A stretch of DNA of 51,957 nt, taken from Candidatus Amesbacteria bacterium GW2011_GWC2_45_19. GTDB taxonomy: Bacteria > Patescibacteriota > Microgenomatia > CAZETR01 > Amesbacteraceae. Made by a program: the position numbers and the translations under genes. A model generated the notes under the pieces. The model was given only the letters and a program-made list of their open reading frames with translations. It ran no database searches and was not told the DNA's origin. Shown here in pieces: positions 9,817-18,574 of this stretch; within the stretch, counting starts at the first letter, position 1, and every line of letters begins with the position of its first letter. The stretch covers positions 1 to 51,957 of the forward strand of contig LCKS01000003.1 of assembly GCA_001001555.1 (NCBI GenBank), given 5' to 3'.

Positions 9817-10796
9817 ATGCTTAATTCTACATCGAAGGACTGCAAATACCTTACTGGGTGAAATCTAAGTTTATGTTGGCGGGTTCCAAACTCTGATCCT
9901 AACTCTCCATCATTGACAAATTTGGCTCCGAGTTTTTTTAACTGAGAAAAAATATGTAGGTATGTAGCATCCGATGCGCCTCTGATACCCCCTTCCTCAG
10001 ACCGGTTAATGCCTTTGAGCATATAGATAATGCCGTATTGCAAAAATTGGGGGTGCAAAAAAAAGATACTTAGGCTACAGGTAAACGACCCCACCTTTCC
10101 CAGGAGAAGATTAAGTTCAGGATGGGTATACGAGAAACTTACAAGTTTTTCCAATACAAATTTCTCTTTATCCATTTTATTTTTAGAGTACTTGTATCCT
10201 TGGACTGAATTCCAGTGTTCTATTAACTTAAAACCTACGTGTAGGTTAGAATTGTTTATTTTTTCGAAGCAAACTTTATTTGAAGTTAGTAAACGGTTTC
10301 TAGTTTGTCGAAGATGGTTAAAAGCTTGACTAGGCAGAGAAGTAAGGAGATCTAAGTCATAAATTACTTCCTCTTTAGATCTGGAAAGCACACTCACAAG
10401 AGAAAACGTCTTATGGAGAAGCATAAGATTTTTATCAAGCCAAGATTGGCTGATATTTAAAACATCAAAGCTGTGCAGATTTAAACTTGACGCAAATTGT
10501 TTGAAGTTTAGAAAAAAGGTTGGATTTTGGATATCAGCCGTAAAAAGATGGAGTTTATTATCGCGGAATATCAGTACGCTTTGCCCATGAGGGCTGTAAA
10601 TGGAGTAAATATTCGATTTAAACTTAAGATAAGATAATATATGGATCCAATTTTGCTCGAAAATTGGGTCTGGTTCGCGTGCGAATAAGTGGGATATAAA
10701 ATCAACAGTTTCCTGAGAAGGTTGGTTTAATTCAGTAAGTAAAAAGTCATTTCTGTTCGCCATGCTACTCATATAATTAAAGTTTAGATTATCCAT
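9813..10796 (-). CDS. GNAT-fold/DUF2156-like acyl- or aminoacyltransferase candidate
   Basis: C-terminus DATYLHIFSQLKKLGAKFVNDGELGSEFGTRQHKLRFHPVRYLQSFDV resembles DUF2156-like tails; preferred start MDNLNFNY overlaps the upstream stop by 8 nt. Confidence 0.5.
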   Translation of the reverse strand: MDNLNFNYMSSMANRNDFLLTELNQPSQETVDFISHLFAREPDPIFEQNWIHILSYLKFKSNIYSIYSPHGQSVLIFRDNKLHLFTADIQNPTFFLNFKQFASSLNLHSFDVLNISQSWLDKNLMLLHKTFSLVSVLSRSKEEVIYDLDLLTSLPSQAFNHLRQTRNRLLTSNKVCFEKINNSNLHVGFKLIEHWNSVQGYKYSKNKMDKEKFVLEKLVSFSYTHPELNLLLGKVGSFTCSLSIFFLHPQFLQYGIIYMLKGINRSEEGGIRGASDATYLHIFSQLKKLGAKFVNDGELGSEFGTRQHKLRFHPVRYLQSFDVELSI

Positions 10797-11709
10797 TTTT
10801 AATTGGATAAATAATTGGTAAGGGGTTTTGTTGATCCATACCACTATACATTCGTCCTCGCTCATAAGCACTTTCGGTCCAATACATTAATCCAGACTTG
10901 TGGAGTATTCGAAAGGTATTGCCCATAAATGCATAACTTGCAGCTAAAATTTTTGTTCGTGTAGCTACTTGATCTTCTGACCAACCTAGGTTTTCTTTAT
11001 AAAATACTAGATTTCTTAGATAAACAGCGCGGCAAATATCGGCGGGAATGGGGGGATTATCTGCGATTAAACCAAATTCGCCGATTTTGTCTGTAAACGC
11101 TTGAACTTCTGATAGCAGTTTGGTTTCAATTATTCCTTGGGAGTTTTGTGATTCGAAGATTTGTTGGAAGTCTGAATAGTTACTGGCCAGATCAGAACGG
11201 TATGCCGTATTTTTAAGGAGATTGTAGTTTTCCAAAAGGAGATCGCTGAAATAAGCAATCCCATGTGTCGGAATTATTTCGTTTGAAGCGTGGATGAAAG
11301 TTGATATTTCAGATACCATTTTTTTGGTATGACTACCAGTGGTTCCGACGTATCCAATCTCTCCGACACCTTTCTTGTATGATGGGCAAAAAACTGAGTA
11401 AACCAATAAGGGGTGGCCGGATAAAACGACATCTATTATTACTTGCTGAATTTTCTTGGAAGTAAATTTATCCCTGAATTCTAAGGAACTAGTTTTGTTT
11501 AAGAACCTCCACCATTTAAGAAGTTTACAAAGTATGGCTATGTTGGATTCGGAATAACTTGTCTTTTGATAACTGATTGGAGTTCCAACCTTTCGTTGCC
11601 GTGCAATATTAACAAGCTGACCAATCTCAGGGATTGAAACCGAATTTGAGTTTGGAAGGCAGAGTTCTACGATTTCTTTCCAGCTGAATGTATTTTTTTG
11701 ACTTAACAT
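10789..11709 (-). CDS. Hypothetical protein of the ADK-RibA operon
   Basis: Long ORF; start MLSQKNTFSW placed just downstream of the tRNA-Thr 3' end. Confidence 0.7.
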   Translation of the reverse strand: MLSQKNTFSWKEIVELCLPNSNSVSIPEIGQLVNIARQRKVGTPISYQKTSYSESNIAILCKLLKWWRFLNKTSSLEFRDKFTSKKIQQVIIDVVLSGHPLLVYSVFCPSYKKGVGEIGYVGTTGSHTKKMVSEISTFIHASNEIIPTHGIAYFSDLLLENYNLLKNTAYRSDLASNYSDFQQIFESQNSQGIIETKLLSEVQAFTDKIGEFGLIADNPPIPADICRAVYLRNLVFYKENLGWSEDQVATRTKILAASYAFMGNTFRILHKSGLMYWTESAYERGRMYSGMDQQNPLPIIYPIKNG

Positions 11710-11718
11710 AAGTTCAGG

Positions 11719-11791
11719 AGCCCGGGGGTGGACTTGAACCATCGTCCTCTTGTAAACGAAACAAGCGCTCTCTCTGCTGAGCTACCCGGGC
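11719..11791 (-). tRNA. tRNA-Thr(CGT)
   Basis: Minus strand GCCCGGGTAGCTCAGCAGAGAGAGCGCTTGTTTCGTTTACAAG...GGTTCAAGTCC...CCCGGGC; anticodon stem CTTGT/ACAAG, loop TTCGTTT. Confidence 0.9.
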
Positions 11792-12459
11792 TTATTTGAA
11801 TTGAATCTAAAAATGGTTGATAGTTGGTCTGCTATTTTGTCTTGACTCTGCAATCCATCTATTTCTACCACATCTGATACTAGGTTGCGAAGAATAGGGA
11901 GAGTTTGGCTCATGTAGTCGTCAAAATCGTGGAAGCGTCTACTTAAAACTTCTGGAGAGTCATCTTCTCTTTGGGTTAATTTAATTAAACAATTTGGACA
12001 AGTGGGGCAAGAGAGAGATTTGCTGTCATGCATAGAAAATGTTTTCTGGCAATGGGGGCAAATTCGTCTACTCTCAGCGCGTTTTACGGCTTCATCAAGT
12101 GTGATACTAATAATAGCCACAGATCCGAGTTTAAGCCTGTGTTCCCTCGCAAGTTTTTCGAAGCTGTGTGCTTCACGGCCATATTTAGGATATCCGTCAA
12201 GAACGGCGATTGATGTGTTTGTTGTTAGTATGTGGGTTCGCAAAGTTTGGGTGATAAGTTCGGGCGGATATTCTTTAATTGCTTCAAGATAACTTTTAAG
12301 TTGTAAGCCCAGAGCTGAACCGCTGTTGATTTCATTTCGAGTAATATTTCCCACCGAAATGTAAGTCACGTCAGATTTATTAGCTAAATGTTGCATTGCT
12401 TCAGTTTTACCGCTGCATGGTCTACCGTAGATGAAGTGGAAAATTGTCTTCCTTTCCAT
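11782..12459 (-). CDS. Adenylate kinase-like P-loop NMP kinase with Zn-finger lid
   Basis: IYGRPCSGKTEAMQHL; RRICPHCQKTFSM...CPTCPNCLIKLTQREDDSPEVLSRRFHDFDDY. Confidence 0.8.
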   Translation of the reverse strand: MERKTIFHFIYGRPCSGKTEAMQHLANKSDVTYISVGNITRNEINSGSALGLQLKSYLEAIKEYPPELITQTLRTHILTTNTSIAVLDGYPKYGREAHSFEKLAREHRLKLGSVAIISITLDEAVKRAESRRICPHCQKTFSMHDSKSLSCPTCPNCLIKLTQREDDSPEVLSRRFHDFDDYMSQTLPILRNLVSDVVEIDGLQSQDKIADQLSTIFRFNSNKPG

Positions 12460-12504
12460 AGATAAGTTTTGCTATATAGCAAGTTGGGATTACAGTTACG
12501 GACA

Positions 12505-13143
12505 TTATATTACATTCAAAGCGGAAGCGGCGGCGGCGGATTCGGCCCGCTGTTTGCTATTCCCCTGGCCAGAGGCCAGCTTGCGGGAGCCAATAAAGAC
12601 GGCCACGGTAAACTCCCGCGCATGATCCGGGCCGCTGGTAGTGATGGTTTTGTATCGGGGAGTAGCGAATCCTTTGGCCTGGGCTTTTTCTTGAAGGAGG
12701 GATTTGGGATCTTTGACTTGGGAGGGAGACATGTTTAAAAGCTCGGGGTCGGGAAAAATTTCGGTCAGATATTTTTCGCAGGTCGATAGGCCTTTTTCCA
12801 GATACAGGGCGCCGAGAACGGCTTCGAAAGTATTGGCTAAGAGACTGGTGTTGGTGCGGCCTCCGGATTGTTCCTCGCCGGTACTTAATAACAATTTTTG
12901 GTCCAATTTAAGTTCTTTGGCTTTGGTGGCCAATGTCGAAGTTTGGACTAAAAACGAGCGGCGGGCAGTGAGCTGGCCCTCGGGCAAATCCGGCAGCAGC
13001 TGGTACAACCGGCTGGAGATGATAAGAGAGAGAATGGAATCCCCCAAGAATTCCAGGCGTTCATTGGAGGCGGCGCCGGGATGTTCGTTGACGTATGAGC
13101 GGTGGACGAAAGCTTGTTTAGAAGGGGGCATCATCTTCTTCAA
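12505..13143 (-). CDS. rnc: Ribonuclease III
   Basis: NERLEFLGDSILSLIIS, LLANTFEAVLGALYLEKG, C-terminal dsRBD. Confidence 0.92.
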   Translation of the reverse strand: MKKMMPPSKQAFVHRSYVNEHPGAASNERLEFLGDSILSLIISSRLYQLLPDLPEGQLTARRSFLVQTSTLATKAKELKLDQKLLLSTGEEQSGGRTNTSLLANTFEAVLGALYLEKGLSTCEKYLTEIFPDPELLNMSPSQVKDPKSLLQEKAQAKGFATPRYKTITTSGPDHAREFTVAVFIGSRKLASGQGNSKQRAESAAAASALNVI

Positions 13144-13357
13144 AGAGTTCTAATAAATTGCCGATAGTGGCGATGGCGGGCACTTTATCTTCAGGAAGAA
13201 TCACACCCAGAGATTCCTGGAGACGCTGGAGAAGATCCGTCAGTTGTTCGGCAGTTAGCCCCAGATCCGTGGTGAAACTGGTATCTGGATTGAGGTGGTC
13301 CGGGTCCAGCTGGAATTCATTGGCTAGGAACTGGATGATGGCGGGAGCGACTTGCAT
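13118..13357 (-). CDS. Acyl-carrier-protein-like, apparently without the canonical DSL serine
   Basis: TSFTTDLGLTAEQLTDLLQRLQESLGVILPEDKVPAIATIGNLLELF aligns with an ACP fold but lacks DSL. Confidence 0.7.
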   Translation of the reverse strand: MQVAPAIIQFLANEFQLDPDHLNPDTSFTTDLGLTAEQLTDLLQRLQESLGVILPEDKVPAIATIGNLLELFEEDDAPF

Positions 13358-13668
13358 ATAGTGCCGAGGACGCCGTTAACAAAGCCGGGACTAGCTGAAC
13401 CTCCGAATTGCTTAGCCAATTCCACAGCTTCGTCTATAATAACCTTGAGAGGGGCCTTTTTGTCAACAGTCAATTCCCACATAGCCAGGCGAAGAATAGC
13501 CAGGTCGATGGCGTTTAGTTTTTCCAGTGGCCACTCGGGGGCGGCGGCGGCAATGAGATGATCAGAGCTTTTAAATTTGGCGGGAACTTTGTTGCGAAAT
13601 GAAGCGGTAAATAACTGCTGCACTAACTTCTCTCTCTTTCTGTGCCGGGGGTCAAACGCGGTTTTCAT
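13324..13668 (-). CDS. nusB: Transcription antitermination factor NusB
   Basis: AIDLAILRLAMWEL...PLKVIIDEAVELAKQFGGSASPGFVNGVL. Confidence 0.88.
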   Translation of the reverse strand: MKTAFDPRHRKREKLVQQLFTASFRNKVPAKFKSSDHLIAAAAPEWPLEKLNAIDLAILRLAMWELTVDKKAPLKVIIDEAVELAKQFGGSASPGFVNGVLGTICKSLPPSSSS

Positions 13669-13787
13669 AAAGAGAGTATATCAGGTTTGATCGGTGTTCC
13701 ACTAAACACCGAAACTTTAGCCTCAAAAATAACGTTAATCCCATTTTCCCGCGGCCGCGAAAAAAGCGGATTAACACAACACCACTA

Positions 13788-13958
13788 TCATTTGATCTTT
13801 TTACTCTTGTAGAAGCCGCAGTGGGGGCAGACGATGTGGGGGCGGGTGGGCTGGTGACAATTGGAACAGGAGATCAGTTGAGGCAGAACCAGCCGGTGGG
13901 TGGCCCGGCGTTTGCCCTGGCGGCGGGTAGAATGGCGGCGTTTTTGTAAGGGAGTCAT
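13788..13958 (-). CDS. rpmF: 50S ribosomal protein L32 (56 aa, below the track cutoff)
   Basis: Hand translation MTPLQKRRHSTRRQGKRRATHRLVLPQLISCSNCHQPTRPHIVCPHCGFYKSKKIK; two CxxC pairs. Confidence 0.9.
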   Translation of the reverse strand: MTPLQKRRHSTRRQGKRRATHRLVLPQLISCSNCHQPTRPHIVCPHCGFYKSKKIK

Positions 13959-15883
13959 GCAGGAATAATTTTATCTTTTTCTACCAGCTCTTTCAATAAG
14001 GGAAGTTTATCCAGGTCAGGCAGGAGCTTTTCGGCGGCGGCGCGGGCGGCGGGAATGAGGGAAAAATCCTCATACTTGGCGATTTTAAAATTGGTCAGGC
14101 CGTGCTGGGAAGTGCCGTAGATATCACCGGCTCCGCGTAATTTAAGATCGATTTCGGCCAGTTCGGCGCCCGAGTGGTGAGTTTCCAGGGCCTTGAGGCG
14201 GGGCGAGGGAATGTCTGAAAATAATAGGCAGTATGATTGGACATTACTTCTGCCCACCCGGCCCCGCAGCTGGTGCAGCTGGGCCAGACCGAAACGTTCG
14301 GCGCCTTCGATGACCATAATAGTCGCGGTGGGAATGTCCAGGCCTACTTCGACTACCGGAGTGGCCACTAAAATGCCATACTCCCCTGCCCTGAACTTGG
14401 CTATAACCTGCTCTTTGTCTTTGGGTTTTAGTTTGCCGTGAAGTAAACCTAGTTTGGAATCCGAAAATATTTTTTCTAATTTAGTAAATTCTGCTTTGGC
14501 AGCTTTGACCGTAGTTAAAGATTCACTTTCCTCTATGAACGGACAAACTACAAAGATTTGAGATTTGAGATTTGAGATTTGAGATTTTATCCAGTTGTAA
14601 GCCGCTTCCCGCTTGGATTCGGGGACGACCCAGGTTTTGACGGGAATGCGGCCGGGGACGGAGTCCAAGATAGACAGGTCTAAGTCGCCATAGAGAGTGA
14701 GGGCGACGGTGCGGGGAATAGGGGTGGCGGTCATGGTTAATATGTGGGGAGAGTCGCCTTTGGCAGCAGCCAGGGCGCGTTGAGCCACGCCGAAGCGATG
14801 CTGCTCGTCGATAACAACTAGACCAACTTTATCTAATTGAAGTTTGTCTGACAGAAGAGCATGTGTCCCCACTAAAATTTTAAATTTTAAATTTGAAATT
14901 TTAAATTGTGAGGTTACGAGACCGATGTCAACGCCAAAAGGTTTGAAAAGAGATGATAAAGTCTGATGATGCTGGGAAGCTAGTATCTGGGTAGGGGCCA
15001 AAAGAAGAGTTTGCAAGCCGTTGAGATGAGCGATATAAGCGGCGATGGCGGCCACCACTGTTTTACCAGATCCCACGTCACCCTCTAGAAGCCGGTTCAT
15101 GGGATGCGTTTCGGATAGATCGGATAATATTTCTTTGATAGCTTGATTTTGGGAGGAAGTGAGGGTAAAAGGCAGGTTGGCTATAAACTGCAGGACTTTT
15201 TCTTGGTCCACGGTAAAAGGGTGAGACAGCTGGGTAGATTGCCATTCCTGTTTGTGTTTGAGGGCTGACAGTTGCAGTAAAAACAGCTCATCAAAAGCCA
15301 AATTTTTTTTAGCAGGCTCCACCAGTTCCGGTGAATAGGGGAGATGAACTTGATGGAGAGCGGCCGAATGCAGAGGGGAAATATCAGGAAGAGAAGTCAG
15401 GACGTTTTGGATTTTGGCCCGCAGCCATTTGGATGACAATCCGGCGGTTTCCGGATAAATTGGCACAAGCCCGGCCGAACTTTCTCCAATTTCATACTCC
15501 GGGGAGATTAAGGCGGGTTTGCGGTTAAAAAAATCTACCTTGCCGTATAAAGTAACTTGATCACCATCAGAAAAAACCTGGGACAAATACATCTGGTTGA
15601 ACCAGATGACGGGTAAGGTTCCGGAGCTGTCGGTAACTGTGGCGGTCTGCAGGCGCTTGCCGTTTTTGGTAAAAACATTGATGACCCGGCTGATGCGGCC
15701 AATGATGGTTAAGGTCTCCCCTACTTGGACGGCCGCGGCGGGACTGATTAAGCGGCGGTCTTGGTAACGGAAAGGCAGGTGATACAGCAGATCGAAGACA
15801 GTATAGATATCTAGCTTGGCCAATTTTTTGGCCATGATAGTGCCCACGCCGGTGATTGATGTGACGGGTGAGGTGAGGTTCAT
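13955..15883 (-). CDS. recG: ATP-dependent DNA helicase RecG
   Basis: LLEGDVGSGKTVVAAIAAY, VIDEQHRFGVAQR, TMTATPIPRTVALTLYGDLD, QLHQLRGRVGRS. Confidence 0.95.
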   Translation of the reverse strand: MNLTSPVTSITGVGTIMAKKLAKLDIYTVFDLLYHLPFRYQDRRLISPAAAVQVGETLTIIGRISRVINVFTKNGKRLQTATVTDSSGTLPVIWFNQMYLSQVFSDGDQVTLYGKVDFFNRKPALISPEYEIGESSAGLVPIYPETAGLSSKWLRAKIQNVLTSLPDISPLHSAALHQVHLPYSPELVEPAKKNLAFDELFLLQLSALKHKQEWQSTQLSHPFTVDQEKVLQFIANLPFTLTSSQNQAIKEILSDLSETHPMNRLLEGDVGSGKTVVAAIAAYIAHLNGLQTLLLAPTQILASQHHQTLSSLFKPFGVDIGLVTSQFKISNLKFKILVGTHALLSDKLQLDKVGLVVIDEQHRFGVAQRALAAAKGDSPHILTMTATPIPRTVALTLYGDLDLSILDSVPGRIPVKTWVVPESKREAAYNWIKSQISNLKSQIFVVCPFIEESESLTTVKAAKAEFTKLEKIFSDSKLGLLHGKLKPKDKEQVIAKFRAGEYGILVATPVVEVGLDIPTATIMVIEGAERFGLAQLHQLRGRVGRSNVQSYCLLFSDIPSPRLKALETHHSGAELAEIDLKLRGAGDIYGTSQHGLTNFKIAKYEDFSLIPAARAAAEKLLPDLDKLPLLKELVEKDKIIPA

Positions 15884-15981
15884 CTGATGATATACGGCAA
15901 TATTGTTCCCAAAATGAGAGCCAGAGACGAGATGATGATCAGAATGGTCCAGATTTTTCTTTGTTTGCGGTTTAAGATCAT
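15880..15981 (-). CDS. 33-aa single-TM peptide coupled to recG
   Basis: Hand translation MILNRKQRKIWTILIIISSLALILGTILPYIIR; stop overlaps the recG start (ATGA). Confidence 0.6.
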   Translation of the reverse strand: MILNRKQRKIWTILIIISSLALILGTILPYIIR

Positions 15982-15998
15982 ATAGAATATTATAGCTT

Positions 15999-18230
15999 AT
16001 GATGTTGAGGCGGGTGAGAGGGTGGAGGTCGCGGGTGGGGGTGACGCTGGCAGGCTTGGTTTTTGCAGGAGTAGTGATGGGAATGGTCGGGATCTTGGGG
16101 CTATTTGCTTATTACGCTAAAGATTTGCCAAACCCGGACAAGATCGTGCGGCGGGAGGGATTTGCCACCAAGATTTACGATAGAAATGGGAAACTGTTGT
16201 ATGATGTGTTTTCCGGAGCCAGGCGCAACCCGGTGGATATTAATCAGGTGCCGCTGACGGTCAAACAGGCCACGATTGCCATTGAAGACAAGAATTTTTA
16301 TAAACACGGCGGGTTTGACGTGGGAGGAATTTTGCGGGGGGCCTTCAGAAGTATATTTTTGGGCAGACTTCAAGGAGGATCGACGTTGACCCAACAATTA
16401 GTAAAGAACGTTTTATTGACGCGGCAAAGAACTATCACCCGCAAACTGAAAGAATTTATTTTGACGGTCCAGGTGGAACGCAAATACACCAAAGACCAGA
16501 TATTGCAGATGTATTTGAATGAGGCGCCTTACGGAGGGACGGCCTGGGGAATTGCCACGGCGGCGGATATGTATTTTGGCAAATCTGTAGATCAGTTGTC
16601 CTTACCGGAGGCGGTGATTCTGGCGGGATTGCCCCAATCGCCCAGCCGGTATTCGCCGGACGCGGGAACGCTGTACGTGGACCGAGGCAAGGAAGTGTTG
16701 CGGCGGATGCGGGAGGACGAATATATTACCAGGAGTCAGGAGTTAGAAGTTAGTAGTCAGTTGGTAAAAGTGCAGTTTGCCACCCAGTCAGGACTGCTTA
16801 AAGCTCCGCATTTTGTGTTTTACGTAAAAGACCAGTTAATTGCCAGATATGGGGAAAAGCAGGTGGAGGAAGGAGGATTGCGGGTGACAACGACTTTGGA
16901 CTTGGGATTGCAGGAAACTGCCCAGGCGGCGGTGACGGAAGAAGTAGGTAAAGTAAAAAATCTGAAAATTTCTAACGGGGTAGCCGTGGTTATTGATCCT
17001 AAAACGGGGCAAATTCTGGCCATGGTAGGCAGCAAAGGCTGGAGCGATCCCACTTATGACGGGAAGTTTAACGTGACGACGGCTAGCCGCCAGCCGGGAT
17101 CGGCTATCAAACCGGTGGTGTATTTGACGGGATTGCGCAAGGGCTATACGGCGTCCACGTTGCTCATGGATACGAAAACTTCTTTTCCGGGGGGAGATAA
17201 ACCGGAATATGTGCCGGAAAATTATGACGGGAAATTCAGAGGACCGATATTGGTAAGAGAAGCCTTGGGAAATTCCATTAACGTGCCGGCGGTCAAGATG
17301 CTGTCGCTGGTAGGAATAAAAGACATGCTGGAAGTGGCCTATGACATGGGGTTGACGACGCTTAAACCCACGGCGGAGACTTTGGCCCGGGTAGGATTGT
17401 CCGTAGCTTTGGGTGGAGGGGAGGTAAAGCCGCTGGAACTGGTGAGTGCGTATAGCGCTTTTGCCAACGGCGGCCAGCGGGTGGAGCCGGTGGCCATTTT
17501 GCAGGTGACGGACGGACAGGGGCGGGTGCTGGAAGAATGGAGGGATGGGTTTCATCGACAGGTGGCCATGCCTGAAGAAGCCTTTATTATTTCCTCGATT
17601 TTGTCTGATTCGAAAGCCCGGGACATCACATTTGGTCCCCGGTCGCTCATTAATATTCCCGGGCGGACGATTGCGGTCAAAACCGGAACGACCAATGACA
17701 AGCGGGACAACTGGACCGTCGGTTGGACGCCGTCGGTGGTGGTGGGGGTGTGGGTGGGGAACAACGATAATTCGTCGATGAAAGAAGTGGCCAGCGGCGT
17801 AACCGGGGCGGCGCCTATTTGGCGCAGAATAATTTTGCAGGCTTTGAAAGATAAGGGGGATGAACCGTTTGCTGTTCCTGGTGGAATAGTGGCTTTAGAA
17901 GTGGACAAGATTTCAGGTTACCGGGCCCATGACGGCTTTGAGGCTAAACAGGAATATTTTATTAAGGGCACGGAGCCGACGGCGGACGATCCAATACACA
18001 AAAAGGTTAAGAATTGCGCCGGGGAAGAAAAAGAATATTACTTTTTCAAAGAAGAAGACCCCAAGTGGCAAGAGGGAATACTAAATTGGTTAAAAGACCA
18101 AGGTGATGAGAAATATCATCCGCCGACCGAACCCTGCCCGTCCCCTACTCCAACTCCCCAGCCTTCGCCTACGGCTACGGCGGGCACAGCGACGCCCACA
18201 CCGGAACCAACACCGTCTCCCACTCCATAA
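15999..18230 (+). CDS. Class A penicillin-binding protein (transglycosylase/transpeptidase)
   Basis: GT51 motifs EDKNFYKHGGFD, GGSTLTQQLVKN; transpeptidase SRQPGSAIKP, KTGTTND; Pro/Thr-rich tail. Confidence 0.93.
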   Translation: MMLRRVRGWRSRVGVTLAGLVFAGVVMGMVGILGLFAYYAKDLPNPDKIVRREGFATKIYDRNGKLLYDVFSGARRNPVDINQVPLTVKQATIAIEDKNFYKHGGFDVGGILRGAFRSIFLGRLQGGSTLTQQLVKNVLLTRQRTITRKLKEFILTVQVERKYTKDQILQMYLNEAPYGGTAWGIATAADMYFGKSVDQLSLPEAVILAGLPQSPSRYSPDAGTLYVDRGKEVLRRMREDEYITRSQELEVSSQLVKVQFATQSGLLKAPHFVFYVKDQLIARYGEKQVEEGGLRVTTTLDLGLQETAQAAVTEEVGKVKNLKISNGVAVVIDPKTGQILAMVGSKGWSDPTYDGKFNVTTASRQPGSAIKPVVYLTGLRKGYTASTLLMDTKTSFPGGDKPEYVPENYDGKFRGPILVREALGNSINVPAVKMLSLVGIKDMLEVAYDMGLTTLKPTAETLARVGLSVALGGGEVKPLELVSAYSAFANGGQRVEPVAILQVTDGQGRVLEEWRDGFHRQVAMPEEAFIISSILSDSKARDITFGPRSLINIPGRTIAVKTGTTNDKRDNWTVGWTPSVVVGVWVGNNDNSSMKEVASGVTGAAPIWRRIILQALKDKGDEPFAVPGGIVALEVDKISGYRAHDGFEAKQEYFIKGTEPTADDPIHKKVKNCAGEEKEYYFFKEEDPKWQEGILNWLKDQGDEKYHPPTEPCPSPTPTPQPSPTATAGTATPTPEPTPSPTP

Positions 18231-18256
18231 TTGACAAGGTTGTTACAATGGATTGA

Positions 18257-18574
18257 GTGACAAGGAGACAATTTCCCACTGCTGGCACCGCGGGCGGCTT
18301 GCATCACGAGCGGGCAAGTTTCAGGTCGGGGTGGGGCAAAGCGGGAGAATTAATCAAGAGCAGAGTGTATCACGGAGATATGCCGGCGGAAGATGCCCTC
18401 CTTTTAATTAGATGGTATTCTATTAGAACGGCTCTGTTTTGGGAAGGAGACAGGGATGAATTTAAGCAAAAGGAGAAGGAGTTTAACGCAGCTATTCCCG
18501 AGAATGCCTCGAATGAGTTGTTTAATGCTTTGAGATTGATTACGGGGTACATGAACCGGAATGGCACTAAATGA
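18257..18574 (+). CDS. Hypothetical protein (start uncertain)
   Basis: ORF with GTG start; C-terminal portion looks protein-like. Confidence 0.35.
   Translation: MTRRQFPTAGTAGGLHHERASFRSGWGKAGELIKSRVYHGDMPAEDALLLIRWYSIRTALFWEGDRDEFKQKEKEFNAAIPENASNELFNALRLITGYMNRNGTK

Noticed and set aside
12704-13153. 149-aa plus-strand ORF opposite rnc
   Set aside because: Shadow of RNase III
16836-17555. 239-aa antisense ORF opposite the penicillin-binding protein
   Set aside because: Shadow ORF; sense frame is a clear PBP
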